Made by a program: the position numbers and the translations under genes. Under the pieces are notes generated by a model. That model was not told the DNA's origin. It made no database searches and saw nothing but the letters and a program-made list of their open reading frames with translations. This document shows, piece after piece, positions 1-11,096 of a stretch of DNA of 40,304 bases (the first letter of the stretch is position 1; each line of letters opens with the position of its first letter). Source of the stretch: Symbiobacteriaceae bacterium (lineage in GTDB: Bacteria > Bacillota > Sulfobacillia > Symbiobacteriales > Symbiobacteriaceae); NCBI GenBank assembly GCA_029239785.1, contig JARBUG010000024.1, positions 1 to 40,304 of the forward strand. The letters are read 5' to 3'.

Positions 1-1074
1 ATGTTCGCTCTGCTGATGGGGCAGCAGATGCCGATGACGGTGGCCGCAGCGCAGCCTGCCGGGGGCGAGATGCCCGGCAGTGCGGCGCCTGTGCCGGGCG
101 GGACAGTTCCGCAGGCGCGGGCGGCCACGGCGCTGCCGGCCGACCTGCAGATGCAGGCGGGCCAGCAGGGGCAGGCGGGCCCGCAAGCCCAGGCCAGCCC
201 GCAGGTGCAGGGCCTGCTCCAGCAGATGGCTGCCCTCAACCCGGCAGCGGCGCTGCAAGCACAAGCGCTAGCCCAGCAGAACGGCGGCGGCGGCTCGGCG
301 ATGCCGGCCCCGGCTCCGGTGGCGTCGGCCGAAACCAACCCCGGCCCGGTCACGGCCTTCCCGGCCATCGCCGCCCTCCGGGCCGGGCAGCCGGCCGACG
401 CCGGGCGCCTGGCCCCGACGCCCGTCACCGCCGCCGTGCTCAAGCTTGGCGCGGCGAACCTGGCCGGTGACCAGGCGCCGGCGGCCCAGTTCGAATCCAC
501 CGGTGCCATCCTCCCGCAGCGCCGCACCGAAGACCGGGAGCTCGCAACCGTTGAGGAACCGGCCTTCCCCCTGCGGTTTGACCTGATCGCCAGGGAGGCC
601 GTCGCCGGTGAAGGCACCACGGCTGCCACCAACGCCGATGCCGCTGCCCCCCACACCATCGATGACCTGATCGACAAGGTGGCCGGCACCGCCCGCGAAG
701 CCAAAGACGGCACCTACACCCTGAACCTGCGCCTCTACCCGGAACACCTGGGCGAGGTCAGGCTCCAACTGCGCCTCTCCGGTCACGAAGTGCAGACCGT
801 GTTCCAGGTCGCCACCCCCGAGGCCCGGCAAGCCCTTGAGCACCGGTTCGACCAACTGCGGCAGAGCCTGCTCGATTCCGGCCTCCAGCTCTCCGGTTTC
901 GACGTGCAGACCGGCGACCGCCAGCGGCGCCCCTGGGAGCGGGAAAACCCCGAGTGGCAGGGCCGCTACCGCCGTCCCGGCGAGCAGAGTGCGCCGATCA
1001 ATCCGGCCGACCTGCAGCGCATGCGCCGCTTTACCACGCTCCGGAGTGCCGGTGGGCTCGATATCATCGCATAA
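1..1074 (+). CDS. fliK: Flagellar hook-length control protein FliK
   Basis: FliK is a secreted molecular ruler that ends hook growth and switches the export gate from hook to filament substrates. The first two thirds (about residues 1-190) are Ala/Gln/Pro-rich low-complexity sequence, normal for the ruler part. Residues about 235-300 form the conserved Flg_hook domain, recognisable from LNLRLYPEHLGEVRLQLRLS followed by an AxxRQxLExRFDQLRQSLxxxGL-type helix. The ATG is the first base of the window, so no ribosome binding site is visible and the gene may start further upstream. It heads a co-directional chain with flgD and flgE, the standard Firmicutes order. Identity is firm; the N-terminus is uncertain. 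Confidence 0.87.
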   Translation: MFALLMGQQMPMTVAAAQPAGGEMPGSAAPVPGGTVPQARAATALPADLQMQAGQQGQAGPQAQASPQVQGLLQQMAALNPAAALQAQALAQQNGGGGSAMPAPAPVASAETNPGPVTAFPAIAALRAGQPADAGRLAPTPVTAAVLKLGAANLAGDQAPAAQFESTGAILPQRRTEDRELATVEEPAFPLRFDLIAREAVAGEGTTAATNADAAAPHTIDDLIDKVAGTAREAKDGTYTLNLRLYPEHLGEVRLQLRLSGHEVQTVFQVATPEARQALEHRFDQLRQSLLDSGLQLSGFDVQTGDRQRRPWERENPEWQGRYRRPGEQSAPINPADLQRMRRFTTLRSAGGLDIIA

Positions 1075-1093
1075 GACAGAGGAGGCAGGGTGA

Positions 1094-1504
1094 ATGCCTG
1101 CAGATGCAATTGGGGCGGCCGCTTCCGCACCGGCAGTCAGCCGTGGCGAAGCGGCAACCAAGAGCCGGGATCAGCTCGGTTCGATGGATTTCATGAAACT
1201 GCTGGTCACCCAGCTTCGGCACCAGGACCCGCTGAACCCCATGGATGACCGTGAGTTCATGTCCCAGCTGGCGCAGTACAGCAGCCTGGAACAGATCACG
1301 GAGCAGACCCGCTGGTCGAAGATGACCTACGGGCTGGGGCTGGTGGGGCAGGAGGTTACTTATTCCAGGCCTGACAGCACGCTGCAGACAGCCGTGGCGA
1401 AGGCCGTGCGCATGGTCGACGGCGAGCCCCGGCTCAGTGTAGGCGATACGGAGATTCGACTTGATCAGGTACTTTCGGCGACGAAAGTGGGAGCCACAGT
1501 ATAA
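1094..1504 (+). CDS. flgD: Flagellar hook capping protein FlgD (short type)
   Basis: FlgD forms the cap under which FlgE hook subunits polymerise. The N-terminal signature is clear: [20 protein letters not shown], followed by [13 protein letters not shown] (about residues 32-66). At 136 residues it is a short, Bacillus YlxG-like FlgD. The C-terminal part contains a GxVGQEVTY-type segment but little of the larger cap domain seen in proteobacteria. GGAGG at 1081-1085 sits well before the ATG. It lies between fliK and flgE, 19 bp after fliK. Confidence 0.93.
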   Translation: MPADAIGAAASAPAVSRGEAATKSRDQLGSMDFMKLLVTQLRHQDPLNPMDDREFMSQLAQYSSLEQITEQTRWSKMTYGLGLVGQEVTYSRPDSTLQTAVAKAVRMVDGEPRLSVGDTEIRLDQVLSATKVGATV

Positions 1505-1516
1505 GGAGGAGCAGCG

Positions 1517-2776
1517 ATGCGGGCTATGTTTTCCGGCGTCACGGGCATTCGCAGCCATCAGGTTCGCATGGACGTCATCGGTAACAACATTGCAAACGTA
1601 AACACCACAGGGTTCAAAGGCAGCCGTGTCACCTTCCAGGACGTCTTCAGCCAGACGCTCTCCTCCGGCTCCGCCCAGTCGGCCCCGCAGCAGATTGGCC
1701 TGGGCGTTGGCATTGCCAGCACCGACCTGTACCAGGGCGCCGGCAGCTTCCAGCTGACGGGCCGGGAGCTTGACCTGGCCATTGAAGGGAACGGCATGTT
1801 CGTGCTCAAGGGCGGCGACGGCCTGAACGTGTACACCCGTGTGGGCAACTTCGACTGGGACGCCGAAGGCTTCCTGGTCAACCCGGGCACCGGCGCCCGC
1901 GTGCAGGGCTGGACTGCCAACGACTACGGCGAGTTCGCCAGCCTGGACAGCGTCGGCCTGGGCGCCATTCAGCTCAAGCGGGGCGGCGTCGGGCTGGCTC
2001 AGCCCACCGGTTCGGCCTCCCTCAGCGGCAACCTGGATGCCGGCGCCGCCGCCGCCACCGAAGTTCGGACCACCATGACCGCTTACGACAGCCTGGGCCA
2101 GCCGCACTCGGTGGCCGTGGTCTTCACCAAGGGCACCGAGCCGAACACCTGGGATTGGAAGGTGGAAGGCGACGAGTCCATCGGCCTGGGCGCCGACGGC
2201 ACCGGTGGCGGTGAAGGCACCCTGACCTTCGGGTCGAACGGCCTGCTGGCGGAGGCCTCCTACACCGGTGAAATCACAATCATCCCGCCCAACGCGTCCG
2301 ACGCCGCCGAAGACTCCGGCGAGCAGACTATCACCCTGAACTTCAAGGAGATCAAGCAGGCCTTTGCCGGGCGCGACGGCAGCAACGTGCTGGTCCAGAA
2401 GGCCGACGGCTACCCCATGGGTACGCTGGAGAGCGTCACGGTAGATGCCTCGGGCCTGGTGTACGGTGTCTTCTCCAACGGCTTCCGGCGGCCCATGGCC
2501 CAGGTGGCCGTGGCCAACTTCTCCAACACGGCGGGCCTGCTCAAGCTGGGCACCAGCACCTTTGGTGAGTCACCGGCCTCCGGCTCCCCGGTTGTAGGCG
2601 CCCCGGGCAACGGCGGCCGCGGCCGGCTCGTTCCCGGCAACCTCGAAATGTCCAACGTGGACCTCTCCACCGAGTTCACCAACATGATCATGACGCAGCG
2701 TGGCTTCCAGGCCAGCACCCGGGTCATCTCCGCCGCCGACGAGATGCTCCAGGACCTGGTCAACCTGCGCCGCTAG
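1517..2776 (+). CDS. flgE: Flagellar hook protein FlgE
   Basis: This is the major subunit of the hook. The N-terminus carries the rod/hook family signature (about residues 1-45, with MDVIGNNIANVNTTGFK). The middle contains the FlgE D1/D2 beta regions, including a TAYDSLGQPHSV segment typical of FlgE. The C-terminal helix has the NVDLSTEFTNMIMTQRGFQA motif used for coiled-coil packing. At 419 residues it is normal size for Firmicutes. AAGGAGGAG lies just before the ATG. The flbD/swrD gene that commonly follows flgE in Firmicutes is missing; fliL follows directly. Confidence 0.96.
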   Translation: MRAMFSGVTGIRSHQVRMDVIGNNIANVNTTGFKGSRVTFQDVFSQTLSSGSAQSAPQQIGLGVGIASTDLYQGAGSFQLTGRELDLAIEGNGMFVLKGGDGLNVYTRVGNFDWDAEGFLVNPGTGARVQGWTANDYGEFASLDSVGLGAIQLKRGGVGLAQPTGSASLSGNLDAGAAAATEVRTTMTAYDSLGQPHSVAVVFTKGTEPNTWDWKVEGDESIGLGADGTGGGEGTLTFGSNGLLAEASYTGEITIIPPNASDAAEDSGEQTITLNFKEIKQAFAGRDGSNVLVQKADGYPMGTLESVTVDASGLVYGVFSNGFRRPMAQVAVANFSNTAGLLKLGTSTFGESPASGSPVVGAPGNGGRGRLVPGNLEMSNVDLSTEFTNMIMTQRGFQASTRVISAADEMLQDLVNLRR

Positions 2777-2802
2777 TAAGCCGCTGTAAGCGAGGGAGAC
2801 CT

Positions 2803-3264
2803 ATGAGCCGAGGCCTTCAGATTGCACTGATTGCGTCCGTCCTGCTGCTGGCGCTGGGGGTTGGCGGCATTGGCGCCTACCTGTTCCTGTTCCAGCCCGC
2901 CCCGGCGGCGGCTTCCACAGAGACACACACGGAAGAAGAGAAGACCGAGGCCGCTCATGTCGAGGAAGGCCACTACTTTACCACCAAGAACTTCGTGACC
3001 GATCTGGCCGATAAAGACCGGCTCCGCTACGTTGACCTGACCATCGCCCTCGGCATGAAAGACGAAGCGGCGCTGGAGGCTGCAAAGGGTATCGAACCGC
3101 AGATTCGGGACCTGGTCCTACACCAATTGCGCCAGCAGAAGGCGGCCGACTTTGCCGGCGCCGAAGGCAAAACCAGACTGGCCGAAACCCTGCAGACCGG
3201 TCTTGGCGAAGTGCTCAAGGGGTACCTGACCCGGGTGTACGTCACCGACCTGGTCGTGCAGTAA
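2803..3264 (+). CDS. fliL: Flagellar basal body-associated protein FliL
   Basis: FliL is a single-pass membrane protein that surrounds the stator and supports torque. One transmembrane helix is visible at about residues 7-30, followed by an Ala/Glu-rich linker. A periplasm-side domain contains KNFVTDLADKDRLRYVDLTIAL and ends with a conserved VTDLVVQ tail. Length (153 aa) is typical. A GGGAG ribosome binding site precedes the ATG. It sits between flgE and the switch gene as in Bacillus. Confidence 0.9.
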   Translation: MSRGLQIALIASVLLLALGVGGIGAYLFLFQPAPAAASTETHTEEEKTEAAHVEEGHYFTTKNFVTDLADKDRLRYVDLTIALGMKDEAALEAAKGIEPQIRDLVLHQLRQQKAADFAGAEGKTRLAETLQTGLGEVLKGYLTRVYVTDLVVQ

Positions 3265-3289
3265 CGTTGCCGAAAGGGGGGGCCACCAC

Positions 3290-3688
3290 ATGTCCAAGTT
3301 AAGCCAGAACGAGATCGATGCACTCTTTTCCCGCTACGGGAACGGGGAGGAGCAGCCGCAGCCTGCTGCTCCGGCGCCCCAGCCGGCCGCCTTCCCCTTG
3401 CTGGAACCGACGCCGCTGGAGGAGGAGGCACGCCCTTCTTCAATCGGATTGCTGGGCGCTGTTGAACTGGATGTCACCGTGCGGCTGGGCCAGACCCGCC
3501 GCAGCATCCGTGACCTGCTTCACCTCGGAACGGGCTCCGTTTTGGAGCTGGACAACCTGGCAGGCGAGACCGTCGACATTCTGGTCAACGGCCGCCTGCT
3601 GGCCAAGGGCGAGGTGGTCATCGTGGGTGAGAACTACGGTGTCCGCATCGTCGAACTGGTGCAAATGGCACCGGGGGCGTTTTCATGA
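3290..3688 (+). CDS. Short FliN/FliY-type switch protein with FliM-like CheY-binding tail
   Basis: This is a C-ring switch component. Residues 4-13 (LSQNEIDALF) match the N-terminal EIDAL peptide of FliM and FliY that binds phosphorylated CheY. A Pro/Ala-rich linker of about 40 residues follows, then a SpoA (FliN-type) domain at about 55-128 with LDVTVRLGQTRRSIRDLLHL, GSVLELD and VNGRLLAKGEVV. It is only 132 residues: the CheC-like middle domain of FliM and FliY is absent. No full fliM lies between fliL and fliO, where it is normally found. The gene overlaps fliO by 4 bp (ATGA). A separate fliM elsewhere in the genome cannot be excluded. Confidence 0.88.
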   Translation: MSKLSQNEIDALFSRYGNGEEQPQPAAPAPQPAAFPLLEPTPLEEEARPSSIGLLGAVELDVTVRLGQTRRSIRDLLHLGTGSVLELDNLAGETVDILVNGRLLAKGEVVIVGENYGVRIVELVQMAPGAFS

Positions 3689-4074
3689 CGGGGGGCGGCA
3701 GCCTGCTCTACTTCCTGATCGCCAGCCTCGTTGTGATTCTGCTGACCTGCGGCGCTTCGCGCATGGTGGGGCGCTGGCAGAAGGTGCAGGGAAAGGGGCG
3801 CCGCCTGCGGGTGCTGGAGGGGGTGAGCACCGGGAAGGACCGCAGCCTGCTGCTGGTCGCCGTCGGCAAAGAGGTGCTGGTGGTGGCAGACGGGCCCGCG
3901 GGCACAACGCTCGTCCACCGCATTGAAGACCCGCAGGCGGCCGAGGCGCTCTGCGCGCCCGAGGCCGACGGGCCTTTGGCGGGAGCGGCGGCCGACTTCC
4001 CGGCGGAGCGCTCCATTCGGGCCAATCTGGAGCGCATGCAGTCGCTGATAGCCAGGAGGAGAACCGATGGGTAA
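3685..4074 (+). CDS. fliO: Flagellar export-gate assembly protein FliO
   Basis: FliO is a small membrane protein that helps FliP assemble in the type III export gate. It has one N-terminal transmembrane helix (about residues 6-24, LLYFLIASLVVILLTCGA) followed by a cytoplasmic domain with the beta-rich RLRVLEGVSTGKDRSLLLVAVGKEVLVV pattern (residues about 38-66) typical of FliO/FliZ proteins. Length (129 aa) is normal. It overlaps the switch gene and fliP by 4 and 8 bp, which points to translational coupling. Confidence 0.87.
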   Translation: MTGGGSLLYFLIASLVVILLTCGASRMVGRWQKVQGKGRRLRVLEGVSTGKDRSLLLVAVGKEVLVVADGPAGTTLVHRIEDPQAAEALCAPEADGPLAGAAADFPAERSIRANLERMQSLIARRRTDG

Positions 4075-4828
4075 CACCAGGCGCATCCTCACGTCGCTCC
4101 TCCTGGCGGGCCTGCTGCTGCTCGCACTGGCCTCCGCCGCCCAGGCGGCGCCCCTGGCGGTACCCGACCTGGGCCTCACACCGGCCGAAGGCCCGCAGGA
4201 GACCATGCAGACCATGCAGGTGCTGCTGCTCCTCACGGTTCTCTCCGTCGCTCCCGCCGTGCTGATTCTCTGTACCGCCTTCACCCGTATCGTCGTGGTT
4301 CTGGGTTTCCTCCGCACCGCCATGGGCACGCAGCAGCTGCCGCCCAACCAGGTGTTGCTGGGCCTCGCACTCTTTCTCACCGTCGCCGTCATGGCGCCCA
4401 CCCTGGGCGAAATCAACGATACCGCCGTGCAGCCCTACATGCAGGGGCAGCTGACCCAGGCCGAGGCGGTGGAGACCGCCACCGTGCCGCTGAAGGAGTT
4501 CATGCTCCGCCAGACCCGCGAGCAAGACCTCGCCCTTATGCTCCAAATCACCAAGTCTCCTGCGCCCGAAGGGCCCGAGTCGGTCCCGTTCATGGCGGTC
4601 GTGCCGGCGTTCGCAATCAGCGAGCTGAAGACGGCCTTCACCATGGGCTTTCTGCTTTTTCTGCCCTTCGTGATCATCGACTTCATCGCAGCGTCCACCC
4701 TCATGTCCATGGGCATGATGATGGTTCCGCCCGTTATGATATCGCTCCCGTTCAAGATCCTGCTCTTTGTGCTGGTTGACGGCTGGCACCTGGTGGTCAA
4801 GTCGCTCTACGACAGTTTTCTGATGTGA
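4067..4828 (+). CDS. fliP: Flagellar biosynthesis protein FliP
   Basis: FliP is a core subunit of the FliP5-FliQ4-FliR1 export channel. A cleavable signal peptide is apparent (residues about 1-27, ending AAQAA), as in most FliP. Family motifs include FTRIVVVLGFLRTAMGTQQLPPNQ and the C-terminal FLLFLPFVIIDFIAASTLMSMGMMMVPPVMISLPFKILLFVLVDGW stretch (read as successive segments). At 253 aa it has the expected length. It starts inside the end of fliO and is followed by fliQ. Confidence 0.96.
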   Translation: MGNTRRILTSLLLAGLLLLALASAAQAAPLAVPDLGLTPAEGPQETMQTMQVLLLLTVLSVAPAVLILCTAFTRIVVVLGFLRTAMGTQQLPPNQVLLGLALFLTVAVMAPTLGEINDTAVQPYMQGQLTQAEAVETATVPLKEFMLRQTREQDLALMLQITKSPAPEGPESVPFMAVVPAFAISELKTAFTMGFLLFLPFVIIDFIAASTLMSMGMMMVPPVMISLPFKILLFVLVDGWHLVVKSLYDSFLM

Positions 4829-4848
4829 TGTAAGGGGTGCAGAATTCC

Positions 4849-5118
4849 ATGACGCCCGAATCGGCACTGAGCCTCGGACAGGAAGCCCTCAAGGTTGCAG
4901 TCATGGTAGGCGCCCCGGTCATGGGGCTGGGCCTGGCTGTCGGCCTCTTGATTTCGCTCTTTCAGGCCACGACCCAGATCAACGAGGCGGGGCTTCAGTT
5001 CCTGCCCAAGCTGCTGGCCGCCCTGGTGGGCCTGGTCCTTTTCGGCCCCTGGATGCTGACCACGCTGCTCGACTTTACCCGCCACCTCTTCACCCTGCTG
5101 CCGCAGATGGCCCGTTAG
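4849..5118 (+). CDS. fliQ: Flagellar biosynthesis protein FliQ
   Basis: FliQ is a small two-helix subunit of the export gate. The ATG at 4849 is preferred over an in-frame GTG at 4837. It has AAGGGG at 4832-4837 at good distance, begins MTPESAL like other FliQ, and gives the canonical 89 residues. Two hydrophobic hairpin helices (about 14-37 and 53-75) flank the conserved ATTQINE and LPKLLA segments. It lies in the invariant fliP-fliQ-fliR order. Confidence 0.95.
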   Translation: MTPESALSLGQEALKVAVMVGAPVMGLGLAVGLLISLFQATTQINEAGLQFLPKLLAALVGLVLFGPWMLTTLLDFTRHLFTLLPQMAR

Positions 5119-5121
5119 CCC

Positions 5122-5889
5122 ATGGAAGAGCTATTGGCCAGACTGCCGGCGCTCCTGCTGGTCTCCAGCCGGGTGGCGGGCGTGACCGCCATCTCGCCGG
5201 TCTTCGCCAACCGGCTGATTCTGCCGCAGGTTCGGGTAGCGCTCACCTTTCTGCTGGGCCTGCTGATACTGCCCGCCGTAACTACTCTCCCTGCCAGCGC
5301 TGCCGAAGGGCCGGGCCTCGTCTTCGCATCCGTCCAGGAGCTGGCGGTTGGCCTGATCATCGGCTTTCTCGGGCAACTGGTCTTCGCAGCCATTCAAATG
5401 GCCGGCGCCCTCCTCGATATGGACTTTGGCCTCTCGATGGCCCAGACCTTTGACCCGGTCTCGAACCGGTCCGAGCCCCTGCTGGGCGCCTTCATGAATA
5501 CCCTGGCCCTGGTCATCTTCTTCGGGCTGAACGCCCACCTCTGGCTGATATCAAGCCTGGCCGATTCGTTTGGTGCCATTCCCGTGGGAACGCTCGGCCT
5601 GAACGTGGAGGGGTTGCGGCACATCGTCGGCGTCTTCGGCGTCATGCTGGCCGCCGCCGTTAAGATGGTCCTGCCGTTCACCGCCGCCATGATGGTGGCC
5701 ACGACGGTGCTCGCCGGCGTCAACCGGGCGGTCCAGCAGATGCAGATTCTGCAGGCGGCGCTGGGCATCAAGGCCATTCTGGGCCTCTGCCTGCTGGCCC
5801 TCATGCTGCCCTTCTTCCTGGGCACTCTGGAGTCGCTCTTCAGCGGGGGACATACCGAGCTGATCAAAACCCTGGAGATGCTGCGCTAA
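5122..5889 (+). CDS. fliR: Flagellar biosynthesis protein FliR
   Basis: FliR is the single-copy subunit that completes the export gate. About six hydrophobic helices run through the 255 residues. Family features include [18 protein letters not shown] near the N-terminus and [20 protein letters not shown] in the middle. There is no clear ribosome binding site: the ATG lies 3 bp after the fliQ stop, so it is probably translated by coupling. Confidence 0.95.
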   Translation: MEELLARLPALLLVSSRVAGVTAISPVFANRLILPQVRVALTFLLGLLILPAVTTLPASAAEGPGLVFASVQELAVGLIIGFLGQLVFAAIQMAGALLDMDFGLSMAQTFDPVSNRSEPLLGAFMNTLALVIFFGLNAHLWLISSLADSFGAIPVGTLGLNVEGLRHIVGVFGVMLAAAVKMVLPFTAAMMVATTVLAGVNRAVQQMQILQAALGIKAILGLCLLALMLPFFLGTLESLFSGGHTELIKTLEMLR

Positions 5890-5902
5890 AGGGGGGAGCC
5901 CA

Positions 5903-7000
5903 CTGGACCTTCAGCTCTTTGCGGACGAACGCACCGAAGAAGCTACCCCACGAAAACTGCAGGAAGCCCGCAAAGAAGGCCGGGCGCCCCGCAGCCAGGA
6001 CCTGGCCACAGGCATCGGCCTGACGGCGGCGGCCATGCTCCTCAAGATGGGCGGCCCCAACCTCTACGAACAGCTGGCCCGGGCCATGACCGAGACCTTC
6101 GGCGGGCTGAACGCCGGCGAACTGACCCCAGACCGGCTCGGCGCCCTCCTGCAAGACTGGGGCCTGCTCTTTGCCAAGACCCTGCTGCCCATTGCCGGTG
6201 CGATCATCGGGGTGGGTGTCGCCTTCGGCCTCCTGCAAGGGCAGCTTGCCTTCAGCACCAAACCGATTCTGCCGGACTTTAGCCGGCTCAACCCGGGCCG
6301 TGGCATCGGACGCATCTTCTCCGGCCAGACAGTCGTCGAGACCCTGAAGTCGCTCCTGAAACTAGCACTCATCGGTTATGTCGGCTACAGCGACGTGGCC
6401 GCCCTGATTCCCCAGGTGCCCAACCTGCTCGGCCAGAACCTTGCCCTGGGCGTGGTCGGCACCGTCTCCCGGGCCGTTTCGGCCCTCCAGCGCATCGGCT
6501 TCGGGCTGATTGCCCTCGGCGTGCTGGATTACGGCTACCAGTACTGGGAGTTCCGCAAGTCGCTCCGTATGACCAAACAAGAAGTCAAACAAGAACACAA
6601 ACAACAAGAAGGCAATCCCGAACTCAAACAAAAGCAACGGCAGAAGGCCCGTGACCTGGCCCGGCGCCGCAAGGCCCTCAAGGAAGTGCCCAAGGCCGAC
6701 GTCGTGATCACAAACCCGACCCACTTCGCCGTGGCGATTCGCTACAAGGCCGGAACGGACAGCGCCCCGACCGTGGTAGCCAAAGGCGCCGACCTGCTGG
6801 CCCTGCGCATCAAGGCGATGGCCAAAAAGCACGGTGTGCCCACGGTCGAGAACCGTCCCCTGGCCCGGTCGCTCTTCGCTACGGTGGAAATCGGCAAGTC
6901 GATTCCGCCCGAACTCTATCAGGCTGTGGCCGAAGTCCTGGCATTCGTGTATAGCCTGCGGCGCCAGAAGCGGCGCCAGTCTGAGAGCAACGCCGGCTAA
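5903..7000 (+). CDS. flhB: Flagellar export switch protein FlhB, CTG start
   Basis: FlhB controls substrate switching of the export gate by autocleavage between Asn and Pro of NPTH, here Asn271-Pro272. The family N-terminus ([18 protein letters not shown], reading the start as Met) begins at a CTG codon at 5903, preceded by GGGGGGAG at 5891-5898. No ATG, GTG or TTG exists in this frame between the stop at 5861 and an internal ATG at 6035. Starting at 6035 would remove 44 conserved residues. Four membrane helices precede a basic linker (about 210-265) and the cleaved C-terminal domain. Length from CTG is 365 aa, normal for FlhB. Confidence 0.94.
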   Translation: MDLQLFADERTEEATPRKLQEARKEGRAPRSQDLATGIGLTAAAMLLKMGGPNLYEQLARAMTETFGGLNAGELTPDRLGALLQDWGLLFAKTLLPIAGAIIGVGVAFGLLQGQLAFSTKPILPDFSRLNPGRGIGRIFSGQTVVETLKSLLKLALIGYVGYSDVAALIPQVPNLLGQNLALGVVGTVSRAVSALQRIGFGLIALGVLDYGYQYWEFRKSLRMTKQEVKQEHKQQEGNPELKQKQRQKARDLARRRKALKEVPKADVVITNPTHFAVAIRYKAGTDSAPTVVAKGADLLALRIKAMAKKHGVPTVENRPLARSLFATVEIGKSIPPELYQAVAEVLAFVYSLRRQKRRQSESNAG

Positions 7001-7017
7001 TTGTGAGGTGAGATACG

Positions 7018-9068
<2,051 letters not shown>

Positions 9069-9072
<4 letters not shown>

Positions 9073-10184
9073 TGCAGGTCAAGCGTTATACGGCGCCCTC
9101 CTATGCAGAGGCGCTGATTCGGGCGAAGAACGAGCTGGGCACCAATGCGATCATCGTCGAGAACAAGAAGGTTCGTGTGGGCGGCATTTTCGGCCTGTTT
9201 GGCCGCACGGTGACGGAGCTTACCGTGGCTGTTGATCAGCCCCAGCCCGCAGCGGCGAATCGGGCCCCCGCCGCGCCGCCTGTGGCCCCGGCCCAGCCCG
9301 TGGCCCCAGCACAGCCCGCCCCGGACGCAGGTCTTGACCATATTGAGCGGGAGATGGCCGCCCTGCGCGCCGCCGTGGTCAGGCTGGCCAACCGTGACGC
9401 CGGCGCCGCCGGGTCTATGCAGCTCCGGGGCTATGCCCGCCGGGTGTATGAAGAGCTCCTGGCCCGGGGCGTGGAGGAAGAGATCGCCCTGGAGATCAGC
9501 CAGCAGATCAGCAGTGATGAGGCCGAAGGCCGGGCCCAAATTCGGGAGGAACTGGCCCGCCGCCTGCAGTCAGCGCCGTCCGCCCCGATCTACCGGGGAA
9601 AGCAGCTGGTGGTCGCCCTCGTCGGGCCTACCGGGGTGGGCAAAACCACCACCATCGCCAAACTGGCCGCCCACTATTCCATGGACAGGCGCCTTTCGGT
9701 AGGGCTGATCACATCGGACACCTTCCGCATTGCTGCCATCGAGCAGCTGCGCACCTACGCGGAGATCATGTCCCAGCCCCTGATCGCCGTCGACACGCCG
9801 CAGGATGTGGCCCGGGCGCTCCGGGAGCTGAACCGCTGCGACCTGATTCTGGTCGACACAGGCGGGCGCAACCACCGCGACACGGCACGCATGCAGGAGC
9901 TGCGGGAGACGCTGGCCGTACTCCGGCCCGATGAGACCCACCTCGTCTACTCGCTCACCGCCAACCCGCGCGACGCCTACGAGGCGCTGGAGCACTATCT
10001 GCCCATGGGCGTGAACCGGCTTTCCTTCACCAAGCTTGACGAAGCGACCGCTCCGGGTCTGATCCTGAACATGCGCAAGCGCTGCGACCAGCCGCTGGGC
10101 TACATCTGTCACGGTCAGGGCGTTCCGGACGACATTTTGCCGGCGGAGCGGACAGACTTAACCAAAATCCTGATAGGAGCGTAA
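9069..10184 (+). CDS. flhF: SRP-type GTPase FlhF
   Basis: FlhF is a signal-recognition-particle family GTPase that sets flagellar position and number. The N-terminal B domain (1-55) is followed by a Pro/Ala linker (about 56-90), the helical N domain (about 95-175) and the G domain. G motifs are visible: GPTGVGKTTT (about 187-196), DTFRIAAIEQLRTYA, DTGGRNHRD and TKLDEAT. The ATG overlaps the flhA stop (ATGA). FlhG follows directly and would stimulate its GTPase. Confidence 0.95.
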
Positions 10185-10190
10185 TGGCAC

Positions 10191-11084
10191 ATGATCGATC
10201 AAGCCACCAGGCTGCGCGAGCTAGCTGCAGCATATCGCTCTCAGGCTGCCCTCGATCCTGTCCGGCGGACCAGGGCGATCGCCATTACCAGCGGCAAGGG
10301 CGGCGTCGGTAAGACGAACATCAGCATCAATCTGGCCCACGCCCTGCTGGCCGCCCGCAAAGATGTTCTGCTGATGGATGCGGACCTGGGCCTGGCCAAC
10401 GCCGATATTCTCCTGGGAACCGTGCCTCCGTACCATCTGGGGCATCTGCTGCGGGGCGAGCGGGAGATCCGGGAACTGGTCCATCGCACGCCTTCGGGAT
10501 TGAAGCTGATCGCCGGCGGGTCCGGGGTGGTGGAACTGGCCAACCTGCCGGAAAGCGACCTGCAGACTTTCCTCTCCGCCCTGGGACAGCTTGAGGGTCA
10601 GGCGGAGTACCTGATTCTGGACACGGGCGCGGGCTTAAGCAACACGGTGCTGGAGTTCGTGCTGGCGGCCGATACGGTGCTGGTGGTTACCACGCCCGAG
10701 CCCACCTCTCTGGCTGACGCCTACGCCACCATCAAGACCCTGGCGGGCCGACTGCCCACGGTTGATGTGAAACTGGTCGTGAACCAGGCAGAGCGGCTGG
10801 AGGAGGCCGAGGCCGCTGCCGAGCGAATCATTACGACGGCCCGCAACTTCCTGGGCCTTACCGTTGAACATCTCGGCACCGTGCCGCGCGACCCTGCGGT
10901 CTGGCAGGCCGTGCGGCGCCAAACGCCGTTTATTCTGGGCTACCCTGGCGCTCCCGCTTCCCGGGCGGTGACCGCCATGGTGCAGACACTGCTGTACGGC
11001 AAGGGCGGACGGTCTGCGCAGCAGCAGAAGCCCACCGGCTTCTTCGACCGGCTGGCCGGTCTCTTCGGCCGGAAGGCCGTGTAG
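10191..11084 (+). CDS. flhG: MinD-family ATPase FlhG (YlxH)
   Basis: FlhG is a MinD-like ATPase that partners FlhF in flagellar placement. The N-terminus reads MIDQATRLREL, which contains the DQAxxLR peptide known to activate FlhF. The deviant Walker A motif SGKGGVGKTN lies at about residues 33-42, followed by DADLGLANADILLG. Walker B-like LILDTGAGLS is at about 142-151. A membrane-targeting helix is likely near the C-terminus (FFDRLAGLFGRK). Length 297 aa. Confidence 0.94.
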   Translation: MIDQATRLRELAAAYRSQAALDPVRRTRAIAITSGKGGVGKTNISINLAHALLAARKDVLLMDADLGLANADILLGTVPPYHLGHLLRGEREIRELVHRTPSGLKLIAGGSGVVELANLPESDLQTFLSALGQLEGQAEYLILDTGAGLSNTVLEFVLAADTVLVVTTPEPTSLADAYATIKTLAGRLPTVDVKLVVNQAERLEEAEAAAERIITTARNFLGLTVEHLGTVPRDPAVWQAVRRQTPFILGYPGAPASRAVTAMVQTLLYGKGGRSAQQQKPTGFFDRLAGLFGRKAV

Positions 11085-11096
11085 GGGGCGCCGGGT

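Noticed and set aside
268..2107. Open frames antisense to fliK-flgD-flgE
   Set aside because: They lie opposite well-supported conserved genes and look like GC-driven shadows.
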